Shown: piece by piece, positions 1-12,249 of the stretch | How the letters are laid out: every line of letters begins with the position of its first letter | Position numbering within the stretch: position 1 is the stretch's first letter | NCBI GenBank assembly: GCA_002633005.1 | Contig: NMRA01000119.1 | Span: forward strand, 436,650-500,649 | Direction: 5' to 3' | DNA: 64,000 nucleotides | From: Phoronis australis | Lineage: Eukaryota; Phoronida; Phoronidae | Position numbers and translations under genes: made by a program | Notes under the pieces: model-generated | Seen by the model: the letters and a program-made list of their open reading frames with translations, nothing else | Told to the model about the DNA's origin: nothing | Database searches by the model: none

Positions 1-3000
1 TCCAAACCATATGCCTCTATAATTCCGGTACGAATCTAGAATGGCAGTTAGGAGTGATCAACAAATCAAAGTTGCAGTCTTTAATGAACAATTACACAAA
101 TTCCATAATAAAAACTTTTCAAAAACCTGATCATTCTTGTTCTCCACTGGGTGAACCAATTTAAGCATTGACAAAAAGTGGCATGACCACTAAGAACACA
201 AGAATCACAATAGCTAGCAATATTGTAGCAATGTTTCGTACCCTGCTTTCATCCTGTGTGCAATCATCTGTGTTGAAATTGCTGCAGTACATAGGACGGT
301 GTCCCATGGTGATGATCCATGGACGTTTGGCTCGGTTCTCTGGTTTGTTTGCTTCCTGAAAAGTAGCAATTTACATTAATGTGGAGTCCTAATAGTTCTC
401 ATGTTTAGTATGATGTCATTTTGACATTGTAGACCCAGTTGAATTGAGCTTAAAATGACAAAATTAAAACAACAATAATAATAATGATAATGCCACTTTG
501 TACATAGTGCTTTGGAATCTAAAGCTTTAGATTCCAAAGCACTTTAGAAATTACAGCCAGGGTAGTGACCTGGTCAGTCTAAATTGTTCTCAGATCCCGT
601 TTTTGGTGCACACTGATTAATTCAAACACACAACTGTATAATAGTTTCAAGAACCAAATGCCCTGTGGTTACATAAAAGGGAAAGTATCCAAGTTATGAA
701 AAGTTGTTGACACTGTGATGTAAGAGTTGCTATTCCTTTTTCCAAGTCAAAATTGCATCATTAGAGGGCCAGACAGGGTGTCTCTTAAACATCCATGGAG
801 CTCCTAATATAAACAAGAGCTACACATAGCATTGAAATGCACCTACCAATGCACCCCAACTGATAGGTTCCTAGGTGAATTTATTAGTATCATACGAATG
901 ACCACTACATGGCATAGAATACATACAATCTGTCCAAAATGTCAAGCAACTCTAAAGATGCAAAGGAAACATAAAATCAAATTGCCCGTTCAGCAGATAA
1001 AGAGGCAGATAACACAAACACTCAAAAATATTGTAAGCGTCCACCAGCTGGAGCAGAATACCTTGAATCCGTCCAAAAATGGAAGAGTCATCGCATTGTT
1101 AATATAAACCTACTTGCCAAATTTCATGAAAATCCATCAAGGAACTCCAAAGATAGAGGCAAATGTAAAATACTACTATTGCCACTAGGGGGCATAACAG
1201 TAGTCAAATCCATCTGAAAGTTGTCACCATTTGTCATCAGCTCCGTAGGAACATATCTATCAACTTTCATGAAGCTCGTTCGAGGCAGTTTGAAGATACA
1301 GCAGCGGACGTCAGACGCTCAGACAACGACGCCCCGATATCACTATGCACCGACTTTATTTTATGTACATGTGGTTGCATATAAATATAATTATAGAATT
1401 CACAAGAGCACAGAAGACAAATAATGATATTACTTTGAAGAAAGAATATTTTTTTCATGCAGTAAATGTTTTAATTTTCAGGCATTCAATATTTTGAATG
1501 GAAAACTGATGGAAAAATAGTAAAGAGAACTACTACATCATATTTTTCACTACAAAATACAAAAACGATCTTTAGGCTTTAACATTACCTGAAGATCTCT
1601 CTCTAACCACTTGTACTGGTTCAGGATCTGGTTGAGCCCGTAATTAATATAGAAGTACACCTCAGTGGAGAAACCAATGATATGTGCAGGACCCATGTTG
1701 AAACTAAAACAGATAAAACATGCTGAACGATGACCTGGGCCTGGGCTCTAATCTCAATAATGATCGGATATAAAGTGCCCAAATTTTGAGAACCAGTTTT
1801 CTCCACTGAATAACGGGCATCAAACTGGTTCTCAAAATACGGGCACATTACATCCGACTATTGCCCTAAACTCTGTAATCAAAAAATTGACCTAATGCAT
1901 GGCACGCTTCAAGTCAATCTATATATTATTTCAATCATGCAGCATGATAGGTTATAAAAAACAAGCTGAGCCCAAGTCTAGGGATTAGACTCATGGCCCT
2001 GAAGTATCAAAAATACAATATAGGTAAAAACCATGAAACGCTCTTCGTTATCTTTACTGGGAATAAAAATATCACGTGTTCAATTACTGTTCCATATGCC
2101 TTTAACCATGAAAGCATCAACTGTAAAATAATAGATTTACAGATAATAGTAGATGACAATTTCGTGAATTATTGTCAGTTTAATGGTTCCTCAAAGGATA
2201 GTGTTTCAGGCCCTTCAATACAGACCACAGTTTACTGACTGACTGCTCTATTATTAGATACACTCAACGGCACGCCCAGTAAGTAAATCACACAATAAAT
2301 AACACCCAGGACAAAGTCATGTCCGGTACCTGTAGAAGAGACTGTGTCCATCCCCTCCTGGCATGTTAAAGCGGTTCACATAGTTGGAGAAGTTGCTATA
2401 ACAAAAAGCAACATAACTTAAAAACTGGATTTTGCCATTTGGCAGGCTAAAATGAAAATCAAATCGAGCATTTCACTACAAAAACTGGGCTCATCATATT
2501 CCTAACCATGATAGGGTTCCATAAACCATTATACCAACTTAAGTCACAGGCAATGTGCTATTTTCGAACTTGCAATTTTAGGGTTGGCAAATCCCAATAA
2601 ACTCGTCTTGTATTTCCTTGAGTCGCTGATGGTTTTAGTGTTCTTGATGGTAAGAGAAATAGCATGCTATCATGAGTGGAATGTTATGGCACCGATTTTA
2701 TGAGAGTAAAAGGCGTAATTCAATCTTCCCTTTTTAGCCAACTAAACTGAGCAAACTGCAGCTTTAATGTCAGAAAGTCGTACATAACAAAAAATGCTTT
2801 ACAAAACGACACTGCGACATATTAAAGAACAATAATATCGCACTAAATTGAATGTGCCTTCTGCAAAAAATACAATTTGGCATGTCACTGAGGATAAATA
2901 ACAGAGGTCCAGAACTTTGAAGTAGTTTGGCTGCAAAAAAGTACAGAAATCTGTCCAATGTAATTTTGAAAATAAAACAAAAGAATATGAGGAACAACAA

Positions 3001-6000
3001 ATTGCTTGTGATACATTATATTTGCATTTTTTTTTCTAAAAGGTAAGTGCGTAGTACCAAGTAAGGCTTTTGATTGCAATTACAAACGTGCACATTCGAT
3101 ACAATAGTCAATATTTGGTATTTTCTGTACAACGTTACTGACGTGTTTATATATAAGAGAAACATTTTTGGCGCCAAATGGGACCTTCCTCTTTTCTAAC
3201 GGAATTTTAAGGAACTGGAACTGTTTTTCAATAGCCTAAAACCATACAAGCGTATGCAGAGAAGATTAAATTTCTATTCTCCACTGCGACCATTCACCAT
3301 TAACTTCACTGCACGCTGTATTCAAATGATCAATCAGCGAATTTAAAGACCCCGTGGATCAACTTTCTGAAATTTTTGGGGGCCATTTCACTTTCTTAGG
3401 GTCTGTGAAAACAGTCCAGAAATCATAACTGTAGACTAACATAGAATCACACACTAATTGTGCTGCAAAATGAAGCAAAATAGGCCAAGGTTTATCAGTG
3501 GAGAATGCAGGAAGATATTTAAGAAATTGAAACTGGTGGTTTCATTTCTCACACTTTATGAAAATTGTAAAATTGTTTCCATGGTTACGCACACATGTAC
3601 TCCATATTGGTGACCTTCAGAATAGAAGCATCAACTGACACAAAAGTGCAGCTTCGGGTGAACACTGCTGAAAACACTTAAGTAATTGATATACTAAGTG
3701 TACTTAATAAATGAATATTTACTGTACAGTAAATGCAAACAACTTACTATTTCTGCTCATGATTTCCAACACAGGTCATATAAGGAACGTAGGCACCCAC
3801 GGTCTCTATCTGTTTCATAAAGTCATCTCCCACTTCACCGTTATTCTGGGGATTAGCAAGACAGTATGAGTTAATCATGAGGACGATAAAGTCTCAATCA
3901 AATTTCTTCCATGCAGGGGAATTTTACCAACACCTTTTTAAAGCTGTATGTAAAACTTAAAACCTAGAGGTGTCTGATGACTCATAGGCATCAACCGAGT
4001 TAATAGAGCGTTACAAACTGAAAGACAGCATTTTTACTACCTAAACTAGTTCACATGCAATTACAGGATTTCCACTTAATAATCCTTTGAGCACACTAAG
4101 GATATGGTAGGCTGTCTAGAAGCATTGGTGAACAATAGGGTGACCTGTGTAACAACCATGTCAGTATATCACTGGTGGACTTGAAGGAACACAGTACCTT
4201 GTGGCTGGACAAATAACCCCCAATGTCTGATGACACTGAATTACCCTATTCCATTCAACTGACAGTCACATTATTTTTGATGTAGGTCTTTCCATTAATG
4301 TTTTTATCTTTACTTAATAATATCTAACATACATTCAACAAATGACCTGGTCCACTCCTACACTGGCCACAGGTCTTTTTTAGAAACAATCAAAACGTAA
4401 GATATTTTTTCCAAAATATTATAACACTTGTCTTACAAAATCAGGAAAACTGGAAGACTGAGTATTTCAACTATAAGATCAAAATAAAAACAAAGGTCTG
4501 AATCAGCCTTGCCAAATTAGCTGTTGCAAAGAAAATTATCTTACTTACATCATCCAAGTTGTAGGCAAAGTCACCTGGAAATTAGAAATGATAACATTAT
4601 GATGAGTAATGGTTGGATACAACATGCCAGCATTATGAGAAACACTTTTCTCCACTGAATAACGCGCACCAAACTGGTTCTCAAAATGGGAGAATGTTAC
4701 ATCCCGACTATTGCCGATTGACTGAAGTAAGCATTTAGTTGTAAGATGACGTGGGACTAAACGACTTCCACGTTCTGCATGGCACTAGGCTAACAAACCA
4801 CGGACTTTTAATTTCTCGATATTAACACTATGTGGGTTAACACAAACAATACACTATACAACTCATATCAATACCGTCATCATTCAAGGGTGCAGTCCTG
4901 TCTGTCAGAGTTCCCAATACTCACCCACATGTAAGATGGCATCATACATATTGCTTTGCACTTCCTCCTGTAGCCGCCCCAGAGACTGAGCATTGTCGTT
5001 GCCTAGGTCACCATAGATAGCAAACGTAGGGCTCCAGTTGGTGCCATCTTTCATGGCACTAAAGTGGAACACACTACTCCAACCAAGGGGGCCCCCGCAG
5101 TGGTAGTCTGGAAAACATTCCTAGATCTCACATATGGCCACATCATAACTTCCTTGCTAGTGTAGGTCAGTCCAGTTATTTTTTTAGTGCAACATAAGTA
5201 TAAGACAAAAAAATAATAGTACCACAAAGTAGCCCAGAAAATGAATCACTATATCTAGGCTTTTAGATATACACAGTAACAACAAAATAAACATTCTGAA
5301 TAATTTTTAAAATAAAACTATAACAATCAATCGGCAATAACACAAAGAAAATAACAAAAACAAAAGGAAAAAATATATTAACAAAAAAAAAAATAAAAAA
5401 TAAAAAGTAATAAAACCAAAACCAAAAGCTCAGCGCGGTGTAGACATTAACAGTTATTAACAGGATGATAAAATATAGTTGCCCAGGATTAAAAATGGAC
5501 ATACTTTAATTCCCACATCCCAAAACCATAGCTCTTAATTTGCAGGGATAGCAAAATGTATTTTACAATTAACATAGTTTTTTAAAATAGGGCTGCCAAT
5601 GCACTTCAGTGCCGAGTCGGATGAGTGAAAGTTTTATTGCTTTTCACTTTAAGTTAATGTATATTTCAAATTCTTTAATGTCTGTATTACAACTCATTGT
5701 GCAACTGACTTAATTCGCATCAGACGAACAAACGGCAAATTACTGGTAGTTGTAAAATATAACAGAGGTTAAAACAGCAGCAGTAGTATGCAACTGTGGA
5801 ACACATGCCCTACATATATGAAGCATTGTGGCTAAATAGCACAGAATGAGGGAGGATGCTGCGGTATTCGGGCAAGTGCCCATTGCTTCTAAGCAAGGTT
5901 TGGAAACATTCTCATGGGCAAATTATTATTGTGTGCTACTGCCATTGTAATGCATCAAAAGATAAACTAAATGCGACAATAATGATTACGCTCAGTAAAT

Positions 6001-8088
6001 AATGTCCTCAGAATTAAGTAGTTTCATATCAATAACAAACGAAATCCTTCCTGGTTTCCATGACACTTTACATAAAGACAATATATATTAATGCCTACTC
6101 TCCCTAATTTATTTGCTTGTTAACTCAGATAAGTGCTGTATAACCAGTGGACAAGTCTTTGAATGGATAATCATGGCTAAAGCAAAATAGTTTAATGTAC
6201 AGCTACGATTTTCAGCTCCCAGTATGTTTTTGGTTTTCCATCTTCTGCGGAACAACTTCCACCTCACAGTATGAACATTTAACCACAGGGGCATTTTCAG
6301 GACGGTACTTCTGTCATACTGAAGTTAACAACCACATGCAGCGCCATCTTACGGGAATGAATCGGCAATGGGGGCGACATTCAGCCCCATAATTGAGGCA
6401 TTGAGGGCCCTGCCACTGATTGTTTAAAAGTATGGATTCATAAGCTTGAGTTTGTAACTTTGGCTTGACCTAATTAGTGTAGTGCAAGACTTAAAATTTA
6501 GGAACTTAAGCCAATAATCCTGGGGTACTCGACTTTTTGTCGAAGCCCAGTTCATGTGGCAAATTAGCATAACCATCCATTCACAGAGTGGACTTCGAAA
6601 AAAGGAACCCATTTGTAGGAAGCTTCCATAAAAAGTTACTCTTTTGTATGGTTTTGTTTAAAAAAATGCTACACCTTTTATAGGGTTTAATTCCATGGAC
6701 CTGTAAATCATTCTTAGGGAGTCTTGGGCAACTCACTATCAAAGCTTGAAATAGTACAAGAGGAGATGCCATGCTGTTCAAAATTATGTTCATCTTTTAA
6801 AACCAAAGTTGCAATAATATAAATAAAATTGAAACTCTCTTTTGTGTAGTTGTAAAAGGGAACCTTATATCCAGGTTGGAACTCCCAGTGAACCCTTCAG
6901 AAGAGAATCATATCGTAAAAGTTACCCTTTAGAAATGATGCATCTCAGATACCAGCACCTTTTCTATGGGAGTACTCCAAGGCTACTATAACCCACAAAT
7001 AGCAGCATGAGTTGCATTTCAACTCAACAATAAATCGTTTCATAATAAATGTGAACTTACAATATTTCCTGCCTGGGTATAAATCTTTCAAGATGACTTT
7101 GTGCATGAAGCGCCATCGCTTCTGTGGTCCGCCATCTACAAACAAGTGAACGTTCCCCTTGGCGGTGAATTCCCTGAACAATTCCTCAGATAGTCCATAT
7201 TCCACAATAGAGTCTGTAGCATTAGACATTGTGACCCACGATATTATCATCTGAGTGGGAGTTTCTAAAAGAAATAATATCTCTTATCTAACAATTGACT
7301 GAGCAAATGCTGTGCTTCATAAGTTGGTTGGGATTTAGCCTAGATACAAAGCTGTATACTAAGAGCTAGCTGGCTGGCTAGTCCAGATTAAGGTATTGTG
7401 ACAAGGCTGACTAATGCTGTAATTGTTTTGCTCCACAAAAAGAACCTTAGATGAGTGGCCCTTCTTGGAGACAGTGGTTCTTGTACAAATCTATTGACGA
7501 GGTACAACTACAAGGTGACCATGAAAGGTGAAGAGTTTCTAATGAACTTGTTAAACAAAATTGGAATATCAATTCTCTGCATAATTAAGATAAGACGGAT
7601 AGGTTTGCGATTTCTTTGGTGATCTCCAAACAGCAGTAATGTATGTAATGCCAGTCAACAAATCAGCTCTGACTCCAAACAGTTTGAGATTCAGCATAGG
7701 TGCCTGGCCATTTTGATGTAGCTGGGAGAACAATCATCTCACACAATTTCGTAGTCACTTAGTTACACTTAGTTATCTTACAGTCTTTACGTGGCACTGG
7801 TCGGATATAGCGGGTCCCTGATTTTGAGAACCAGGTAATCACTGAATAACGGGCGCGTTATTGAGCGAATGAAACTCAGGTTTTCAAAAATCAGGATGCA
7901 AACAGTGACAGTGACGGTGTCCTTGGCTTTGACTCAGTACCTACCACAACAGTGTGAATATGTTTACATCACGTACCGCCATATGAAATGTGAACTTGTT
8001 CTGGTTGATAATGCGACTCTCCTGTAGCTGTTGCAATCACAGCAGCCAAAACTGTCACCAACGTCAGAGTCCAGCCTTTGGTCTTCAT
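1..8088 (-). CDS. ACP7: Purple acid phosphatase (acid phosphatase type 7-like), 5' nine coding exons, partial
   Basis: Secreted or lysosomal binuclear-metal phosphomonoesterase. Coding exons on the minus strand, read by eye with GT-AG sites and matching phases: 8088-7977, 7264-7061, 5107-4925, 4574-4549, 3845-3748, 2395-2330, 1703-1589, 355-242 and 35-1, giving about 317 residues of a family usually near 440. The start ATG (8088-8086) opens a signal peptide (MKTKGWTLTLVTVLAAV...) followed by PEQVHISYG, the usual start of the fibronectin-like domain. Metal-site motifs follow in order: GDLGND (Asp139), GDFAY (Asp168, Tyr171), GNHE (Asn203, His204) and TMGHRPMYCSN (His287). The last histidine motif lies beyond the left edge. 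Introns are 0.2-2.1 kb and hold foldback MITEs and a repeat shared with the dioxygenase gene. No frameshift or stop is seen. Family assignment is strong; the symbol is by similarity to animal ACP7. Confidence 0.93.
506..543. repeat. Perfect 38-bp palindrome
   Basis: The 19-base arm at 506-524 is followed without a spacer by its exact reverse complement at 525-543, with AAAGCTTT at the centre. It lies in the acid phosphatase intron between the exons at 355-242 and 1703-1589. It could be a fully degenerate foldback element or a cruciform-forming site. Confidence 0.9.
1764..1857. mobile_element. 94-bp foldback MITE in acid phosphatase intron
   Basis: The left end TCGGATATAAAGTGCCC is mirrored by the right end GGGCACATTACATCCGA, with inner arms around GAGAACCAGTTT and AAACTGGTTCTC. 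Related, partly eroded copies lie at about 4645-4715 and 7800-7900, all three in introns of the same gene. No open frame; non-autonomous. Confidence 0.7.
2535..2780. repeat. Dispersed repeat shared with 28340-28640
   Basis: Both copies carry AAGTCACAGGCAATG, a TTTTAGGGTTG/TTTTAAGGTTG block, CAATAAACTC/CAATGAACTC and GTGTTCTTG-TGGTAA in the same order. One lies in an acid phosphatase intron and the other in intron 1 of the dioxygenase gene. No coding capacity; type unknown. Confidence 0.5.
4645..4715. mobile_element. Partial copy of the TCGGAT foldback MITE
   Basis: Shares CTCCACTGAATAACG, CAAACTGGTTCTCAAAAT and the end TTACATC-CGA with the element at 1764-1857. The left arm is mostly lost. 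Intronic. Confidence 0.6.
7800..7900. mobile_element. Diverged copy of the TCGGAT foldback MITE
   Basis: Starts GTCGGATATAGCGGGTCCC, continues TTTTGAGAACCAG and CACTGAATAACGGGCG, then a degenerate right arm. It is in the first intron of the acid phosphatase gene, about 75 bases downstream of the first coding exon. Confidence 0.55.
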
Positions 8089-8273
8089 TTTCTGTGAACA
8101 GACTGAACCACTGATTCAGTGATTTGTTTGCTGACTTGCGGAAGTGAACCATGCCATGTGACTTGATCACATGACTTTTTAACTCTCCCGGCAAGACGCG
8201 CACTGACTGAGGTACCAGTACGGTTGACGGGTAACCTTGGTCCACTACACGTTAGCGTTGACTTGCAAAACAT

Positions 8274-8745
8274 GCGCGCACCCAGCCTTCATTGTGGGGG
8301 GGGGCTCGAATTTCTGTCGATGTGGACCTTTTGCCGACAAAATATCGGCAGGACTAAAAAATACTTGAACTTGAAAAACGTGGACCTTCAAACCGAACTG
8401 TGCGTCTGCGTTTTTTCAGTAGCGGACATTTGCCTCGTTTTTGTTTCTCTACCTTTTTGCCCACTTCGCGGATCCAGGAATTTGAGTTAGGGGGGACCAG
8501 GGTACAGGAATAACCAGAATTTCGGCAGATACGCGCATCCAGCCTAGCTAATTAAATGTCACTGGGGATGCAGGGTCTCGAATTTCTGTGTTTGCGGACT
8601 TTCTGACAAAAAAAATGTAAAAGGGATTTGTTCAGGGCCTATTCATTTGTTTAGTCACCCCCTGGTTTGTATCTAGTGGTAGAATTTTAGGGGGGTCATG
8701 GCCCCCTTGGCCCCCTCCCATTCGTCACTGGGGGGGACTGGGTGC
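8274..8745. repeat. G-rich repeat complex with GGCGGAT-type ends
   Basis: Intergenic repeat mosaic just upstream of the acid phosphatase gene. It holds two copies of a block with GGCTCGAATTTCTGT / GGTCTCGAATTTCTGT and ends in runs such as GGGGGGTCATGGCCCCCTTGGCC. The block resembles the hAT-like MITEs elsewhere in the window. No gene seen. Confidence 0.5.
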
Positions 8746-9830
8746 GCGCAAGCGTAACATATGATTATGTCACAAAAGGCGACTATCTGTCACTGGATCT
8801 TTCTACAGAATTTCAAGCTTGCACTAATTCACCATGCGAAACATCCGAGGACCATCATAAGGCGGGTACAGCCTTTGCGGAGCTCAGAGAGAAACGGTCG
8901 GAGAGGGAGAGACGGAGGGCGAGAGAGCGTTCTAGTAAAAAGCAGGGTGAACAGTTATCTTTTTCCACATGATATAAGTTGAAAACCTGATATTGAAATA
9001 AATGTGCCTTTTTCACTTGTTAGGTTTGGTGTCTATTGGATGAAACCATGGTAAAGGCCGCGAAAGCGTTTTCACACTCCGCAGTGGCTGGCTCGACCCG
9101 TTTCCGTCGGCAATAAAATACATTTGATGGCACGCATAACAAAGGTATAGTGTGCTTGCACTGTAATGAAACGCTTACAAGCGAAACACTTCAGGAAATA
9201 TTAAAAATGAGACAGTCGCGTGTGATAGATCACTGAGAAGAAACTTCATTCGTAGATTTTGTTTGCTGACTGACGCCAAGGCCTGACGTTTCCTCACTCC
9301 CCGTGAGGTCGATCCGTCAGTATATGCATACATAATCATAATCATAGAACTCTAGCCCTGGAATACCAACTCCCGCACGCGTGACTCCACGTACGTTTGC
9401 GACCCCAAGACTAGCTTGCAAGGTTCCACACAATCAGCTATTTCTTGGCAAAATTAGTCAGCACGACAAACATAACTTAAAGGCGGAGCACCATGGAGGG
9501 GGCTATGGCCCCCCACTCATAGTTTGGACTCTGATATCTTTTCAGCTACAGTGGTAGAACCACTTTCTGACAACCTACCATACTAAAAGCCAGGAGTTTT
9601 TTCCGAACAAGATATCTTTGGGTGTTAAACTCATGTTACAGTATTTTACGAAGAAAAACAAGTTACATTTGGCCGAAATGAAATGTTTGGGCCCTGACGT
9701 AACTAGGTTATATTCGAAAATTACTCCGAAATGCTTAGCTAACTGTGTGTGTGGCGAAGGGGGTGCTTGTGCGTGTGCGAGAGGGGGCAAAATCTAAACC
9801 AACACAACTCGTTGGCCCGGATGGAAAATG

Positions 9831-10651
9831 GTAAAGGCTCAAATCCAATTACGGCGCATTCGTAACGGAACTATGGCTAAGTATAGGCTCTCCCGCGATA
9901 TCCCAGGCGACCGGCAGTGGCGCTGCGCACTTCGACTCCGTTTCCGTCGTCTGCTCCACTGTGCAATGAAGAGAATTTACTTCATTTTTTAACGAAAATG
10001 GAATCTGAGTGACGATGAAAAAACAGAAGCTGCTGGTAAGATGTGAATTTTAATCGAAGTCTTAGTAAATCACTCAGAAACTCGCAATACTCTCTTTGTC
10101 AAACCTTATCTTAAGACGATTTCCAAAGCAATCCCGTGATTATCAGTGCCAACACGAAAAATGGATTTGGTCTTTTGGGCATTTGAAGACGATTTCAAAT
10201 GCAACAAATTTGTTAAGAACCGATTGCACAAAATGTAAAACGTTTATTAAGCATTACAAAAAGAAGTAGGTTTCGCGCGCAAACGCTGTGGACCATAAAC
10301 AAGTAGGTCTTTTATGAGATTAGTAGTCAAATCGTGGTGTTGTAGTGGTAACGCACGCGCGCTCTATCCGCCAGGTCGTGAGTTCGAATCTTTGGTACTT
10401 GTAGTTTTTCCTGTTAGACACACTCTCCGTGTTTTTTTTTTGCCTTTTTTCTTGGGTAATACTTCAGGAGTCAAGAAAAATGCTTGGTTTTTAGAGGTAA
10501 AAACAGAAAAGTCTCCTGGGCGGGGGGGTTTGCCCCCCCTCCCGACCTCCCCCTATTTGGTGCAATGCGCATCTACAATCGTTCAGTTTGCACAAATGCT
10601 TGCACCCGGACAAGATGTTGGGCCCCCCTTGTAATATCCTAGATCCGCCTC
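9831..10651 (+). mobile_element. Long tRNA-like repeat, copy 1
   Basis: About 0.8 kb repeated at 44583-45392 (minus) and 61785-62488 (minus), with a partial copy near 47110-47305. A tRNA-like stretch at 10331-10398 has an A-box-like TGTTGTAGTGGTAACGC and a B-box-like GAGTTCGAATC. The 5' part holds a 39-codon ORF (9873-9992, MAKYRLSRDIPGD...). The 3' end reads CTAGATCCGCCTCTG, the complement of the GGCGGATCTAG termini common in the window's hAT-like MITEs. It may be a tRNA-related SINE or a DNA transposon carrying a tRNA-like segment. Confidence 0.65.
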
Positions 10652-11289
10652 TGAAACATTAACGCTAGTCTTCATACTGATAGCTGGCTCAAGTCGGGAA
10701 TAAAGACGTACATTACGTGCACGTGTCGGAATGCCATTATGTGAACTAATAGCGCGTTCGACATCATAATCGCGTTTATTTCAAACGCTTTAGTTTATTT
10801 TAGATCTGCACAGCATTGGTTTCCATTCTCTTTTGAAATACGCTTCGTTTTTGGCATTCGTTCCTGTCTCATCAACCTCACCTAGGATTTAACCCACTTT
10901 GTTGGTGCCTTGGACAAGCAATCGGGTTCGTTTCATGAAAATGACTTGTGACTGACTCGGAAGACAGGAGTTTAGCCCCACGCTTACACTACACAGTTAC
11001 TTGGAAATGGTTCAGCCAAGTAAGTACAACGCATCACAATCTAGAAATAATTTGCGAAACTTATCACAGCAACGTGCAGTTAGGCTGTTTACTACATGTA
11101 TTCTCACAGACTTGTTTGTACTTTCGCACACGTGTGATTTAATTTTCAAAAATAGTTGTGCGGAGCGTAAGACAAAATTTCCGGTTTTAAATCTTTTTTC
11201 GCCAAAGAGAACCCTGGATATGCTGATTGACAGCTATAACGTTGCCGTGTACCAAGGCTACATTCGTAACCATTTGTCATTGTAATCTT

Positions 11290-11441
11290 AACATCAGTTT
11301 TTTACTTTATGTATTTGTGTATAATAATTGTATATATTTTTTTGTATGTATTTAACCCAGGTACAATGCCTGTTGGCGCTTTCTGGGTATGTATATTTAT
11401 TGTACTGAATATTTCATAATAAACATTAAAAAAAAACCAAG
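11290..11441 (+). other. Retroposon-like 3' tail with poly(A)
   Basis: Repeated TGTATNTTT motifs, then AATAAA (11418-11423, in CATAATAAACATT) and nine or more As at once, as expected for the integrated 3' end of a retroposed RNA. The source element is not recognisable; a LINE tail is the likeliest reading. Confidence 0.4.
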
Positions 11442-11462
11442 ACTAAGTCACATCTCTTGCAG

Positions 11463-11827
11463 CACTCGAGAAAAACCTTAACAGTCTCGCAACCCTCGGC
11501 GACGATTTGGCAAAACTCATTCCCGAAGAAGAAATAAGACAGCTTTTACGAAGAATCCATCGAATGTCTCACAACACTTTAAGACCAACCGTTTTAGGCC
11601 AGAGGTTTTTTCAAACCGACCTTCCGCACGTACCTCAACCCAGAAGTTCACGTACAACCCCTTGAAGGATTTCGCCGTAAATATCTTCATCTTCAAAAGT
11701 TTGTCGAGAATGTATTAGGTCACATTTCGGCATTGATACGACGCCAGCATCCATAGACAATCTGTACAACCAGTTCAGATTCAAAATGTTTCTTGAACTA
11801 GATGACACACACGCTCTATCTAACTGA
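11463..11827 (+). pseudogene. Decayed coding region spread over three frames
   Basis: Directly after a CAG that could be a splice acceptor, protein-like sequence runs in one frame (LATLGDDLAKLIPEEEIR, 11463 to about 11610). It passes to a second frame (NPEVHVQPLEGFRRKYLHLQ) and near 11725 to a third (FGIDTTPASIDNLYNQFRFK), ending at TGA 11825-11827. Helical, charged composition and hand-over between frames at neighbouring positions point to one ancestral protein of about 120 residues. Family not recognised. A poly(A)-tailed retroposon end lies just upstream, so a mobile-element origin is possible. Confidence 0.5.
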
Positions 11828-12189
11828 TGGATGGTGAGCCTTGCTCTTTTCTATCTGGTTTCAAGGGGACTCTGAAGTAGTTATATTTTACCAGAAACAT
11901 CGCACAGAGGTATCGCGATAACGAGAATGAGTAGCCTATTTCTCACAGCCCGGCTCGCCATTTCTATCCAGTTGGTAAAGTTTGTGTGCTAGTCCCAGCC
12001 TGACTAGGTATACTACATGGAGACGGTCTTGCCAGTGTCTTTCATCAAAGTTCTTTGATTCTGGGATTTCCTATATTTAATATTTTTATTTAAGAAGTTT
12101 TAACTTCCTATATTGGCTTCACGGCAGATGTTGATACTGTGAGAGTTGGTGACAGATATAATTACCAATTACCTACTATACACTACAGA

Positions 12190-12239
12190 AATAATATGGC
12201 ACCACGATATTTTTGATATCAAAGTGGCATATCATTATT
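12190..12239. repeat. Imperfect 50-bp hairpin
   Basis: AATAATATGGCACCACGATAT is mirrored by ATATCAAAGTGGCATATCATT around TTTTTG. A short foldback sequence in otherwise featureless DNA. Confidence 0.55.
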
Positions 12240-12249
12240 TTTCCTTAGT

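Noticed and set aside
5263-5502. Phe-rich minus-strand frame
   Set aside because: It is produced by an A-rich low-complexity intron stretch.
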